A DNA stretch of 64,000 nt from Acidobacteriota bacterium (GCA_016195325.1 JACPZX010000075.1:1-64000), one strand, 5' to 3'. Positions 47,794 to 56,231 are shown, counted from the first letter of the stretch. A program made the numbers and translations. The notes: generated by a model not told the origin, from the sequence alone.

Positions 47794-48564
47794 CTAAGCG
47801 ATCGCCTTCTTCCGGAACTGGCGCAGGCCGAGGAAGATGAAGAAGGCGTCGAAGAGCACGAGCGCGCCCATCACCCCTCCCGCCCCCAGGTGCGGGAACT
47901 GCGGCACCAGCGCTCCCCGGAACCCCTCGCTCGCGTAGACCAGCGGGTTGATCAGCACCGCCTTCTGCATGATGGGGAACTTGTCGAGTGCGCTCCACGG
48001 GTAGTAGGTGCAGCCGAAGAAGATCATCGGCGCCAGCACGAGCGAGAACATCAGCCCGATCTGCGTCTGTCCCACCGAGCACCCCAGCGTGAGGCCGATC
48101 GCCGCCGCGAGGCACGAGACGATCAGCGAGACGGCCAGGAAGCGCAGCGGTGCGTCGAAGCTCAGATTCGTCCCCGGGCCCATGATGAGCCGCGCGAGAG
48201 GGATCACGACGAGCCCGGCCGCGAGGGCCTGGATCATGCCGGCGACCACCTTCTCGATCGCCAGCCACTCGATCTCCATCGGCGCGAGGAGCCGGTCCTC
48301 GATCTCGCGGGTGAACTGGAACTCGCTCACGAGCGGAAGGGCGACGGCCTGGATCCCCGAGAGCATCATGCTGATGGCGATGACCCCCGGGAGGAGGAGG
48401 CTCTTGTACTCCGGCGGCATGAGCCCGCTTCCCGTCATGACGCGGCCGAAGATGAAGACGAACAGCATCGGCTGCAGCAGCGTCTGGAGGAGCAGCGGCA
48501 CGAAGTTCCGCCGGGCCACGTGGGCGTCGCGCGACAGCATCGCCAGGAACGTCTTCCAGTTCAT
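47794..48564 (-). CDS. ABC-2 type exporter permease
   Basis: The 256-residue protein has six membrane helices and the ABC-2 permease layout of NodJ/DrrB-type exporters. A cytoplasmic start (RDAHVARRNFVPL) is followed by EFQFTREIEDRLLAPM after helix two and FFGCTYYPWSALDKFP in the large loop. Its ATG overlaps the TGA of the ATPase gene as ATGA, so the pair forms one transporter. It is the last gene of the ArsR-led operon. The exported compound is unknown; drugs, lipids and polysaccharides are all handled by this family. Confidence 0.9.
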   Translation of the reverse strand: MNWKTFLAMLSRDAHVARRNFVPLLLQTLLQPMLFVFIFGRVMTGSGLMPPEYKSLLLPGVIAISMMLSGIQAVALPLVSEFQFTREIEDRLLAPMEIEWLAIEKVVAGMIQALAAGLVVIPLARLIMGPGTNLSFDAPLRFLAVSLIVSCLAAAIGLTLGCSVGQTQIGLMFSLVLAPMIFFGCTYYPWSALDKFPIMQKAVLINPLVYASEGFRGALVPQFPHLGAGGVMGALVLFDAFFIFLGLRQFRKKAIA

Positions 48565-49589
48565 TCGCGGAGGCTCCTTCCCGTGTGGTGGAGGAAGAGG
48601 TTCTCGAGGCTCGGAGCCGAGATGTGCACGTCGAGGATGTCGACGCCGCTCTCCTGCGCCGTGTTCACCAGGATCGGGATCAGCGCCCCTCCCCGGTCGG
48701 CGTACATATCGACGCTCGCCCCCGCCCCCTGCCGCACCTCGGTGACGCCGGGGAGCGCGCGCAGGACGTCGAGGAGCTTCGGGACGGCGCGATCGAACTG
48801 GAGCCTCACGAGGTAGCCGCCCGGCACGGAGCGCTTCAGCTCGTCGGGGGTGCCGAGGGCGATCACCCTCCCGTGATCGATGATCGCGACGCGGTGGCAG
48901 AGACCGTCGGCCTCCTCCATGTTGTGCGTCGTCATCAGGATGGTCTTGCCGCGCGCGTTGTACTCGCGGACGATCTCCCACAGCAGCAGCCGCGTCTGGG
49001 GGTCGAGGCCGGCGCTCGGCTCGTCGAGGAAGAGCACGCGGGGGTCGTGCACCATGGCCCGCGCGATCGACAATCTTTGGAGCATTCCGCCCGAGAAGCC
49101 GAAGAGGAGCTGGTCGGCGCGATCCCCGAGCTTGAAGCGATCGAGGAGGGCCTGCGCGATCGCGGCGCGCTCGGCGGCGCCCATGCCGAAGTAGGCGCCG
49201 TGGAAGGTGAGGATCTCGCGCGCCGTGAGGCCGAAGTCGAGGTTCGGCCGCTGGGGTACGACGCCGATGAGCCGCTTCACCGCGGTCCTCTCCCGGGTGA
49301 CGCTGTGCTCCCCGACGAAGGCCCCGCCCGACGTCGGGGTCACCCTCGTCGTGAGGACCCCGACGGTCGTCGACTTCCCCGCGCCGTTCGGGCCGAGCAG
49401 CCCGAAGATCTCCCCCGGCTTGACCTCGAGCGAGATCCCGTCGAGGGCGACCACGTCGTCCTTCGGCTTGTCCCGGGGCCCGACGCGGCTCCGCGTCGCG
49501 AGGATGCCGACCGGGCGCGCCCCCGCGGCGGCGGGAGGCGGCGTGTGAAAGACCTTCTTGAGATTCTCCGTGCGCAGGCCGACGGACAT
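48561..49589 (-). CDS. ABC exporter ATP-binding protein
   Basis: The 342-residue ATPase has Walker A GPNGAGKST near residue 73, a FGFSGGMLQR signature near residue 172, Walker B FLDEPSAGLDP and the switch His in TTHNMEEAD. It has an extra segment of about 30 residues between the first strand and the core (residues 16-45). The DrrA-like C-terminal domain (residues 245-342) is typical of ABC-2 exporters. It starts 11 bases after the aspartyl protease gene with GAGG upstream and overlaps the permease gene by ATGA. Confidence 0.92.
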   Translation of the reverse strand: MSVGLRTENLKKVFHTPPPAAAGARPVGILATRSRVGPRDKPKDDVVALDGISLEVKPGEIFGLLGPNGAGKSTTVGVLTTRVTPTSGGAFVGEHSVTRERTAVKRLIGVVPQRPNLDFGLTAREILTFHGAYFGMGAAERAAIAQALLDRFKLGDRADQLLFGFSGGMLQRLSIARAMVHDPRVLFLDEPSAGLDPQTRLLLWEIVREYNARGKTILMTTHNMEEADGLCHRVAIIDHGRVIALGTPDELKRSVPGGYLVRLQFDRAVPKLLDVLRALPGVTEVRQGAGASVDMYADRGGALIPILVNTAQESGVDILDVHISAPSLENLFLHHTGRSLRE

Positions 49590-49600
49590 CGGGCGTGACC

Positions 49601-51052
49601 TCAGGACACCTTTTCGACGAACGCGATGAGTCCCGCAGGGTAGTTCATGACGACACGGAAGGGGGTGAGGAGAGGATTGCCGATAAGGCCGGCGATGCAC
49701 GGATCGCCCAGGGCGCCCTCCTGAGGCGACGGGAAGACCGCCTGGACCTGCTCCATCCGCCGCCCCGCGATTTCGAGGTACGCGAGCGTCCCGATCCGGA
49801 CCTCCATCTCCCCCCCGGCGCCCATGGCGCGCGCCGTGGTCGTCTCCCGTTCGTCGAGAAGGCCCAGCCTCTGGACGGTGGGGGCGGTGAAGATCACGGG
49901 CGCGGAACCGGCCCCGGTGTCCCAGAGAAAGAGCCCCTCGCGATCCCCTTCGAAGCGGCAGCGCACGAGCGGGTGGTTCCTGCGGAGCAGCAGCTCCTGC
50001 CAAGACCCCCCGGCGAGCCGGTACGCTCCGGGGTCGTGCAGCGTGATGGACGGCGCGGCCAGGTCGATCTCGGCGACCGTCCGCGCCAGCACGTCGTAAC
50101 CGACGACCCCCTCGATCTCGACGCCGAGCGCCCCGCTCAACGACGACAGGTCGGCCTCGAGAAAGCAGAGATCGGGCATCTCGACCCCGCCGAGCTCGAA
50201 CGGGGCCCCGTCGCGAAGAGTCGCCTCGCGGATCGCCGCGCCGGCCCCGCTCATCGCCGTTCGGCCGAAGGCCGCCATACCCGCGGCCTCCGCCGCGGCG
50301 CGGGAGACGAGCGGGACGCCCGCGCCGGTGTCGAAGATGAAGGCGCCGGCCTCCCGGCCCGAGAGTCGGGGCCGGCACACGAGGTGGCCGGTGACCGCGA
50401 GCTCGAGGGAGACCGGGCGGGGCTCCGGCGGGAAGACGGCTCGCCGGGGCGAGGGGGTGGGTGAGAAGGCGGCGTCCGCGATCGACGCGACCGAGCGCAC
50501 GCGATCGACCCGGTACGTGTTCACCGTCCCCGGCTTCGTATGAACGAGAGTGTGCGGGAATCGCGTGCCGTGAGCCTCGCGGAAGTCCGTGAACTCCCAC
50601 CGCTGGCCCCCGGCGTGGTTCCCCGGGACGATGACGGCGCGCGGAAGACGCGTGGTGCGATCGAAGACCAGCCGGCAGGGCGGCGCGCTCTCGTCGAGGC
50701 TCATGGCGATCGTCACGTCGGGGCCGTCGCCCGGCTCGACGATCGCGGCGCGCGCCGGCTCGGGACCGTCGAGCCACGCATGCGTCGCGGCCGCGAGCGG
50801 CACGTACCACGCGTCGCGCTCGTCGAAGAGGAGCGTGCGCGACGTCCCGGAGGCGTCCGCCGCCCAGACGGCCGAGCCGTCGAAACCGATCGATCGCGGG
50901 ACGCGGCCGACGATGCGCAGCGCGAACTTCCCTGCCGGTGAGACGTGCATGGTCCAGGGGCTCTCGATGCCGAGCCGCGTCACCGTCCCCTCGAAGAGGA
51001 GCGGCACGCGCGCCGCGGATCGGACCGAAGATCGGAACTCTCCAAGGTTCAT
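49601..51052 (-). CDS. Two-domain retropepsin-like aspartyl protease
   Basis: The 483-residue protein has an N-terminal lipoprotein-carrier-like beta domain (residues about 1-220). Two retropepsin-type domains follow, each with a catalytic DTGAG motif: FIFDTGAGVPLV near residue 240 and FLWDTGAGSAPV near residue 377. Two Asp motifs in one chain could pair as in pepsins. No signal peptide is visible, which is unusual because many relatives are exported. The ATG at 51052 overlaps the ArsR-type gene by ATGA and has AAGGAG upstream. The operon with a repressor and an ABC exporter suggests maturation of an exported product, but this is inference. Confidence 0.82.
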   Translation of the reverse strand: MNLGEFRSSVRSAARVPLLFEGTVTRLGIESPWTMHVSPAGKFALRIVGRVPRSIGFDGSAVWAADASGTSRTLLFDERDAWYVPLAAATHAWLDGPEPARAAIVEPGDGPDVTIAMSLDESAPPCRLVFDRTTRLPRAVIVPGNHAGGQRWEFTDFREAHGTRFPHTLVHTKPGTVNTYRVDRVRSVASIADAAFSPTPSPRRAVFPPEPRPVSLELAVTGHLVCRPRLSGREAGAFIFDTGAGVPLVSRAAAEAAGMAAFGRTAMSGAGAAIREATLRDGAPFELGGVEMPDLCFLEADLSSLSGALGVEIEGVVGYDVLARTVAEIDLAAPSITLHDPGAYRLAGGSWQELLLRRNHPLVRCRFEGDREGLFLWDTGAGSAPVIFTAPTVQRLGLLDERETTTARAMGAGGEMEVRIGTLAYLEIAGRRMEQVQAVFPSPQEGALGDPCIAGLIGNPLLTPFRVVMNYPAGLIAFVEKVS

Positions 51053-51642
51053 CGGCTCTCCTTCCGCCGCCCGCGCGGGGCGAGCGGCACCACGACGACG
51101 GTCACTGCGTGAGGGCGACCGGCTCTTCCTCCGTCGCACGAGGCGAGCCACTCCTGAAGCTCCTCGAGACGGCGCGCGAGACTCTCCGCGTCGGCGTCGG
51201 TGAGCCGCGTCCGGATGCGCCGCACGAACGGGCTCGCGCTCTTCCGGCGGGCGTCGCCGCACCCGGCCGCGAGCGCGCGCCCCGCCTCGCGCGCCGCGAG
51301 ACGAAGCATCGTGGCGATGGAGCGTGAGGCGGCGTCGAGTGCCGGCCGCGAGCCGGCGCGGACGCCGACGGCGAGCCTCTCGCCGGCCAGCGCGTAGAGG
51401 GAGTGGGATCGGCCGCCCGAGCGGCGCATCCCGGTCCGGACGAGGATGCCGGCGCGGGCGAGCTTCGCCACGTGATACGTCAGGGAAGTGGCGGAGCGCT
51501 CCATCCGGCGGGCGACGTCGGCGATTGCGAGGGCGCGCCGATCGCGGAACTGCTCGAGGATCTCGAGCCGGATCGGGGAGACGAGGGCGTCGAGCTGGGC
51601 GCGGGATTTCAGGACGACGACGGCCGGGCGGGTGGGCTCCAT
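51049..51642 (-). CDS. ArsR-family winged-helix repressor
   Basis: The 197-residue regulator has an ArsR-type winged helix (ALVSPIRLEILEQF, IADVARRMERSATSLTYHVAKLARAGIL) in residues 15-95. A C-terminal helical part of about 100 residues is basic. There is no Cys metal-site pattern (ELCVCDL), so metals are unlikely as the signal. The ATG at 51642 is preferred over 51654 because the -10 element TACGAT occupies 51653-51658. It leads an operon with the aspartyl protease and ABC exporter. A large palindrome over its promoter indicates autoregulation. Confidence 0.85.
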   Translation of the reverse strand: MEPTRPAVVVLKSRAQLDALVSPIRLEILEQFRDRRALAIADVARRMERSATSLTYHVAKLARAGILVRTGMRRSGGRSHSLYALAGERLAVGVRAGSRPALDAASRSIATMLRLAAREAGRALAAGCGDARRKSASPFVRRIRTRLTDADAESLARRLEELQEWLASCDGGRAGRPHAVTVVVVPLAPRGRRKESR

Positions 51643-51652
51643 GGCGGAGCCC

Positions 51653-51680
51653 ATCGTAGAACGATATTCAAAATTGTCAA
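51653..51680 (-). promoter_or_regulatory. Promoter of the ArsR-protease-ABC operon
   Basis: On the minus strand a perfect TTGACA (51680-51675) is followed after 16 bases by TACGAT (51658-51653). The ATG at 51642 is only 10 bases further on, so the transcript should be leaderless or nearly so. The -35 element lies in the centre of the operator palindrome. Confidence 0.65.
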
Positions 51681-51693
51681 GTTTTTTGAATAT
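51664..51693. promoter_or_regulatory. Operator palindrome ATATTCAAAA-N10-TTTTGAATAT
   Basis: A perfect 10-base inverted repeat with a 10-base spacer surrounds the -35 element of the ArsR operon, in a strikingly AT-rich patch of a 70% GC region. Binding of an ArsR-type dimer here would block RNA polymerase, the standard mode of this family. Confidence 0.75.
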
Positions 51694-51720
51694 GTCCGCC
51701 CGGCCAATCGCGGCGGGGGG

Positions 51721-52029
51721 TCAGGACTTCGACTTGGACTTCGCGGGGGCCTTGGCCTCGCCCTTCGGGGCCTTCACCTCGACGGAGACGGCCGACATGC
51801 GGTACTGGATGGTGACCTGCGAGCCGACGGCGAGATCGCCAGTGACCTTGGTGGCGGCGTCCCGGGAGATCTCCCACTTGTCCTCCCCCTTCTGGACCAC
51901 GATGGTGTCCGCGGTGACGGAGAGGACGGGGCCGGTGACCTGGTAGGTCTTCGCCGCAGCGGCGTGTGCGGCGGCGGTGCCGAGCGCGATCGCGAGCAGC
52001 GCGATGACGGCGAGTTTCATTCTGGGCAT
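51721..52029 (-). CDS. Small exported OB-fold-like protein
   Basis: The 102-residue protein has a signal peptide ending in AHAAAA, then a single beta-barrel-like domain (YQVTGPVLSVTADTIVVQKG, TKVTGDLAVGSQVTIQYRM). It ends in a Lys/Ala/Ser-rich tail (KAPAKSKSKS). The pattern resembles small periplasmic proteins that bind or modulate ions, but I do not recognise a named family. The ATG at 52029 is set by GGAGG 7 bases upstream; an in-frame ATG follows three codons later. It lies 75 bases after the EamA transporter gene. Confidence 0.7.
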   Translation of the reverse strand: MPRMKLAVIALLAIALGTAAAHAAAAKTYQVTGPVLSVTADTIVVQKGEDKWEISRDAATKVTGDLAVGSQVTIQYRMSAVSVEVKAPKGEAKAPAKSKSKS

Positions 52030-52104
52030 GATGGTTCCTCCGGAGAAAAGGGCGCGTGAGCGCCGACCGTCGCGATCCTATCAGACGCGCGCGCGCGGAG
52101 ACGA

Positions 52105-52956
52105 TCAGCGACCGGAGAGCGAGGCGACCGCCACGCCGCCGAAGATCGCGGCCGCCGCCACGACGAGTCGCGCCGTGATCGGCTCGCCGAGGAGCGCGAC
52201 GCCCATCGAGGCGGCGAGCGCCGGCACGAGAAGCTGGACGATCGCGGCCCGCGTCGCCCTCAGCGCGGGGAGCGCGGCGAACCAGAGGGCGTAGCCGACC
52301 CCCGAAGCGAGCGCGCCGGAGGCGGCGGCGAGGAGCGCCCCTCGCGCGGAGAGGTGCGCGCCGGAAAGCGACACGAGGCTCGCCCCCGCCGCGAGCGGGA
52401 CGGCCTTCAGGAAGTTCGACGCCGTCGTTCGGAGCGGGCTCGATCCCCCCCTCCCGGCAAGAGAGTACGCCCCCCAGGCCGCTCCCGCGGCCGCCATCAG
52501 GCCCAGAGCCCCCGGATCCGGAGCGGTGAGCCCCGGGAAGGTCAGGACGACGAGGCCCGAGAGGGCGGCGGCGATCCCCCACCATTCGGCGCGCTTGACC
52601 CTCTCGCCCTTCGCGAGCCCCCAGCCGATCATCGTCGCCTGCACGGAGGCGAAGAGGACCAGCGCGCCGGTCCCCGCCGTCAGCCGGACGTACGCCCACG
52701 AGAAGGCGGCGGCGTAGATGAAGAGGGCCACGGCCGATCCCCACCCTTCGTGCGCCTTCGCCCTGGGGGAGCCCGTGGCGAGCGCAATCAGCGCCAGGGC
52801 GATCGCGCCGGATCCGAGGCGAATCGTCGTGAAGGTGGCCGGGTCGGCCCCTCCGGAGGCGAGGGCAAGGCGGCAGAGGATCGAGTTGGCGGCGAATCCG
52901 GTGAGCGCGGCGCCCGTCAGCGCGACGGTCCGCCCCGCTCCGCGCGACGCGGGCAT
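52105..52956 (-). CDS. EamA/DMT-family transporter (10 TM)
   Basis: The 283-residue inner-membrane protein has ten hydrophobic helices in two EamA repeats (FAANSILCRLAL in helix 1, LFASVQATMIGWGL in repeat one, PALAASMGVALLGEPITARL in repeat two). This is the drug/metabolite exporter layout. The substrate cannot be read from sequence. A TATCAT hexamer lies 6 bases before the ATG at 52956 and there is no good Shine-Dalgarno sequence, so it may be transcribed on its own although it follows the cytochrome gene by 29 bases. Confidence 0.88.
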   Translation of the reverse strand: MPASRGAGRTVALTGAALTGFAANSILCRLALASGGADPATFTTIRLGSGAIALALIALATGSPRAKAHEGWGSAVALFIYAAAFSWAYVRLTAGTGALVLFASVQATMIGWGLAKGERVKRAEWWGIAAALSGLVVLTFPGLTAPDPGALGLMAAAGAAWGAYSLAGRGGSSPLRTTASNFLKAVPLAAGASLVSLSGAHLSARGALLAAASGALASGVGYALWFAALPALRATRAAIVQLLVPALAASMGVALLGEPITARLVVAAAAIFGGVAVASLSGR

Positions 52957-52985
52957 CCGGGCATGATACTCCGCGGGCGGGCCGA

Positions 52986-53660
52986 TCAGCGCAGGCCGGC
53001 CGCGACGTCGGCGTGACAGGCGGCGCACGCGGAGATCTGGTCCTTCATCGCCCAGCGGAGCAGGAACGGGTTGCGCTCCTCGTGCGCCCGGTGGCACGTC
53101 GCGCAGCTGACGCCTTCGGGGGCGGGCGCGGACAGATCGGCTGCCTCGAGCCGCACCGGCTGGACGCGCGCCGCGACATCGCGTCCCACGGGGTGGCGCG
53201 TGAAGTGGCCGCCGGATCCTCGGAAGTCCGCGGCGAGCGGATGGCACGAGAGGCACAGCCGCGTCTCGGGATCGAAGTCGCCCCGCACGCCGCTCAGGCG
53301 GACCTCAAGGAGCTGATGAGGTTGCCCGTTGGGGTGGGGGGAGTGACACGAGAGGCAATCGACCTGCTTGACCTCGGCCCTTCCGAGGGGCGGCACGACC
53401 GGGTCCCGCGGATGATCCCCCTGCGCGTGGCCCCCCACGACGGGAGAGTGCGCCTCCCCTTCCGCCGTCGCCATGTGGCATCTGGCGCAGATGGCCGCCG
53501 CCCCGCCGGCGCCGCGCGGGGCGTCGCTCGCCGCGCGGGCGACGGGAAGATGGCACGTGCCGCAGGCCCCATGTGGGGCGGCGACGACCGTGCCGATCCC
53601 CGTGAGGAGGAACGCCCACAGGAAGAGGATGAGGAAGTGCGCGCGCGAGTTTTTCCGCAT
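52986..53660 (-). CDS. Exported hexaheme cytochrome c
   Basis: The 224-residue protein has a signal peptide (residues 1-27) and six c-type heme motifs: CGTCH, CARCH, CLSCH, CLSCH, CATCH and CAACH. The spacing, with GHAQGDHP, GHFTRHP and other isolated His residues as sixth ligands, fits the NapC/NrfB/doubled-CXXCH decaheme-like electron-transfer group. It probably carries electrons in the periplasm. The ATG at 53660 has GGAG 5 bases upstream; the frame before it is not coding. An inverted repeat sits just upstream of the ribosome site. No obvious oxidoreductase partner is adjacent. Confidence 0.88.
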   Translation of the reverse strand: MRKNSRAHFLILFLWAFLLTGIGTVVAAPHGACGTCHLPVARAASDAPRGAGGAAAICARCHMATAEGEAHSPVVGGHAQGDHPRDPVVPPLGRAEVKQVDCLSCHSPHPNGQPHQLLEVRLSGVRGDFDPETRLCLSCHPLAADFRGSGGHFTRHPVGRDVAARVQPVRLEAADLSAPAPEGVSCATCHRAHEERNPFLLRWAMKDQISACAACHADVAAGLR

Positions 53661-53670
53661 GACGTCTCCA

Positions 53671-53691
53671 CGGAGTGCGCGGCACACTCCG
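53671..53691. promoter_or_regulatory. Inverted repeat CGGAGTG-N7-CACTCCG before the cytochrome gene
   Basis: A perfect 7-base inverted repeat ends 10 bases before the cytochrome ATG and next to its Shine-Dalgarno site. It could be an operator or an mRNA hairpin that hides the ribosome site. A TTGACC at 53702-53697 (minus) is a possible -35 element. Confidence 0.4.
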
Positions 53692-53743
53692 GGAGGTCAA
53701 TCGGACACAACGGGGCCGGGTTGAGGGAATACCGCTCTCGAAG

Positions 53744-55453
53744 TCAGCGCCCGGAGGCGACGAGGCCGATGTTCTCGCGGCGTGGGCCGAGAAGCCGCGC
53801 GGCGGCGCCGAGGAGGGGGACGGCGGAGAACGCGGCGAGAAGCGTCCACGCCAGGATCAGCGTGAACCCCGACGTCGCCCGCTCGGGGGCGGACGACCGG
53901 AAGACCAGCACGAGCATCGGAGGTGCGGCGGCCCCAAGGGTGGCCAGCGCCCCGAAGAACTGGGAGGCGCCGTGCGCTTTTCCGTCCGGGCCGAAGCTTC
54001 CGAGGTTCGAGGCCTTCGGGAAGATCGCGGACAGGAGCGCCGAGACGGGCGCCGTCCAGAGGTACGTCGAGATCCCCGCGAGGAGGGCCGCCAACCACGA
54101 GAGGGGCGCGCCCGAACGGTTGAGGACCAGACCTGCGGCCAGGCTCAGCACCGCGCACGCGCCGAAGAGCGCGAGCCCCCCGGCGGCCTTCCCGAGGACG
54201 ATCTCCCGGTCGCCGAGCGGCTGGATGAACTGGAGCGTCAACCCCGCCCGATCGGAGCCGAGCTGGTTCATGAGGATCGGCTGGAGCGTGAGGAGCGAGA
54301 AGACCATCCCGCCGGCGGCGATGACGTAACCCCCCGGCGCGAGAAGCCCCGCGGCGCGGGCGTCCCCTCCGAGGCGGGCCGCGAGTGTCCCGAGGGCGAG
54401 GATCATCGGCGCCATGCCGAGAACCGCCAGGCGCCCGATGAGCGTGCGCAGCGACGTCCGCACGTGCGCGACGGCGACCGCCGAGGCGCCGGCCCCGAGC
54501 CCGGGGATCCGGAACTCCCGCGCGTCGCGCCCGCGATCTCCGCGCCGCGTGCCCCCGGCCCCTCCCGAGTCGAGAAGGCGGCGGTGGATCGACCCCGACA
54601 GGACGAACAGGACGGCCGCCTCGGCCGTCAGCCCGAGCGTCCAGAGCATCCCGCGACCCGTGTCCCCCTCGGCTCCGGCGCGCACGGCGCGGACGCACAT
54701 CTCCGAGGGGAGCGCGGCGGTCCAAACGGGAAGCCGGGCGTCTATCTCCTCGAGGGAGATCCCGGGGCCGCGCTCGTCGCCGGGCCCTGGCCTCTTCCCG
54801 AGATCGCGAGGAACCACGAGCGCCGGAACGACGGCGGCGCTCAGCACCGCGAGCATGAAGAGGAGCGAGACGATCTCCGCGCGGCGCCGATCGCGGAGGA
54901 GCCACGCGAAGAGGAACGAGAGGAGAGCGCCGAGCGAGGCGCAGAGGACCAGGAACGCCGCGACCGCGACGAGCGCCACCCCCGCGGGCCCCGGCGAGCC
55001 CGAGACGGCGAGGCCGAGCGGGAAGGCGACCAGGCCCGGGGCGACCGCGATCACCCACGGGTCGAAGAGGGTCGCGGCCACCTCCACCGCGTGGAGGGCC
55101 GATCGCGGGATCGGCAGGAGGAGAAACCTCGCGACGCCGAGGGTCGACCCGTGCATCGAGCGGGCCAGGGGGATCAGGAAGAAGATGAAGAGAAGGAGGA
55201 ACAGGATCAGCCGGGCGGGAAGGAGGACGGCCGTCGCCGCCGCTTCCCCCGTTCCAAGGAGACGCCCGCCGTGGAACGAGAGCCAGGAGAAGCTCGCCGC
55301 GCCGACCGCGAAGAATGAGAGAACGATCAGGGGGACCGCGACGCCGGCCGCGCGCGAGATGTCCTCGACGAGGTCGCGCCGCTTCCCGCCGCGAAGTCCG
55401 TTCACCACGAGCCGCCACCTCAGCCAGACGAAGGCGCGGAGAAACCGGATCAC
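53744..55453 (-). CDS. Large ABC-2 type exporter permease
   Basis: The 569-residue membrane protein has about 14 hydrophobic segments in two halves, separated by a soluble loop (residues about 225-320). This suits a long ABC-2 permease that works as a single chain. Typical words are FLLLPIPRSALHAVE and FIQPLGDREIVLGKAAGG, the coupling-helix region of this group. The start is GTG within a GTGA overlap with the ATPase gene stop; another GTG lies four codons upstream. It is the last gene of the sigma-54-type operon. The cargo is unknown. Confidence 0.82.
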   Translation of the reverse strand: MIRFLRAFVWLRWRLVVNGLRGGKRRDLVEDISRAAGVAVPLIVLSFFAVGAASFSWLSFHGGRLLGTGEAAATAVLLPARLILFLLLFIFFLIPLARSMHGSTLGVARFLLLPIPRSALHAVEVAATLFDPWVIAVAPGLVAFPLGLAVSGSPGPAGVALVAVAAFLVLCASLGALLSFLFAWLLRDRRRAEIVSLLFMLAVLSAAVVPALVVPRDLGKRPGPGDERGPGISLEEIDARLPVWTAALPSEMCVRAVRAGAEGDTGRGMLWTLGLTAEAAVLFVLSGSIHRRLLDSGGAGGTRRGDRGRDAREFRIPGLGAGASAVAVAHVRTSLRTLIGRLAVLGMAPMILALGTLAARLGGDARAAGLLAPGGYVIAAGGMVFSLLTLQPILMNQLGSDRAGLTLQFIQPLGDREIVLGKAAGGLALFGACAVLSLAAGLVLNRSGAPLSWLAALLAGISTYLWTAPVSALLSAIFPKASNLGSFGPDGKAHGASQFFGALATLGAAAPPMLVLVFRSSAPERATSGFTLILAWTLLAAFSAVPLLGAAARLLGPRRENIGLVASGR

Positions 55454-56217
55454 CGCGAGAGCCACTCGAGGGCCGGGCCCTGCGCCTGTTCCGCGCCGAC
55501 CAGATCGAGGAAGATCTGCTCGAGGCTCCGGCCGGCCGCCCCGCCCGCCTTCAGCTCCGCCATCGTCCCCTGCGCCACCAGGCGCCCTCTCTGGATGACG
55601 GCGACGTGATCGCACAGGCGATCGACGATCTCGAGGATGTGGGAGGTCACGAAGACGGTCCCGCCCCCCTTCACGAACTGGCCGAGGAGATCCTTGATCT
55701 GGTGCGAGGCGATCGCGTCGATCCCCTCGAACGGCTCGTCGAGGAAGAGGAGCCTCGGCGCGGGGAGGAGCGCCGCCGCGAGGGAGAGCTTCTTCTTCAT
55801 CCCGTGCGAGTAGTCGGCGACGAGCGTCACGCCGCTCTCTTCGAGGCTCATGAGCTTCAAGAGCTCGGCCGTCCTCGACCGGCGCGTCGCGGCGCCGAGG
55901 CCGTGCACCTGGCCGACGAAGGCGAGCGTCTCGACGCCCGTGAGGCGATCGAAGAGGGCGAGATCCTCCGGGACGACGCCCACCTTCCGCTTCACCGCGA
56001 CGGGATCCGCGATCGGATCGAGGCCGAGGATGCGCATCGATCCGGATGAGGGGGCGAGGAGACCCGTGAGGCACTTGATCGTGGTCGACTTGCCCGCCCC
56101 GTTCGGGCCCAGGAACCCGTAGAAGCTCCCGGCCGGCACGGTGAGATCGATCCCGTCCACGGCCCGGAGGTCGCCGAAGGTCCGGGTGAGGCCACGCGTC
56201 TCCAGGGCGGGTTCCAT
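55450..56217 (-). CDS. ABC exporter ATP-binding protein
   Basis: The 255-residue ATPase has Walker A GPNGAGKST near residue 40, a degenerate signature YSHGMKKKLSLA in place of LSGGQ, Walker B FLDEPFEGID and the switch His in TSHILEIVD. The degenerate signature is common in YtrB/BcrA-type exporters. It starts 11 bases after the glycosyltransferase stop, and that stop codon itself forms part of a TAGAAT -10-like hexamer. It overlaps the permease gene by GTGA and forms the exporter with it. Confidence 0.9.
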   Translation of the reverse strand: MEPALETRGLTRTFGDLRAVDGIDLTVPAGSFYGFLGPNGAGKSTTIKCLTGLLAPSSGSMRILGLDPIADPVAVKRKVGVVPEDLALFDRLTGVETLAFVGQVHGLGAATRRSRTAELLKLMSLEESGVTLVADYSHGMKKKLSLAAALLPAPRLLFLDEPFEGIDAIASHQIKDLLGQFVKGGGTVFVTSHILEIVDRLCDHVAVIQRGRLVAQGTMAELKAGGAAGRSLEQIFLDLVGAEQAQGPALEWLSR

Positions 56218-56225
56218 GGGCGGCG

Positions 56226-56231
56226 ATTCTA
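56226..56231 (-). promoter_or_regulatory. -10-like TAGAAT formed by the preceding stop codon
   Basis: On the minus strand TAGAAT lies exactly 8 bases before the ATPase ATG, and its TAG is the stop codon of the glycosyltransferase gene. It could give a secondary leaderless transcript for the ABC exporter alone. Confidence 0.4.
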
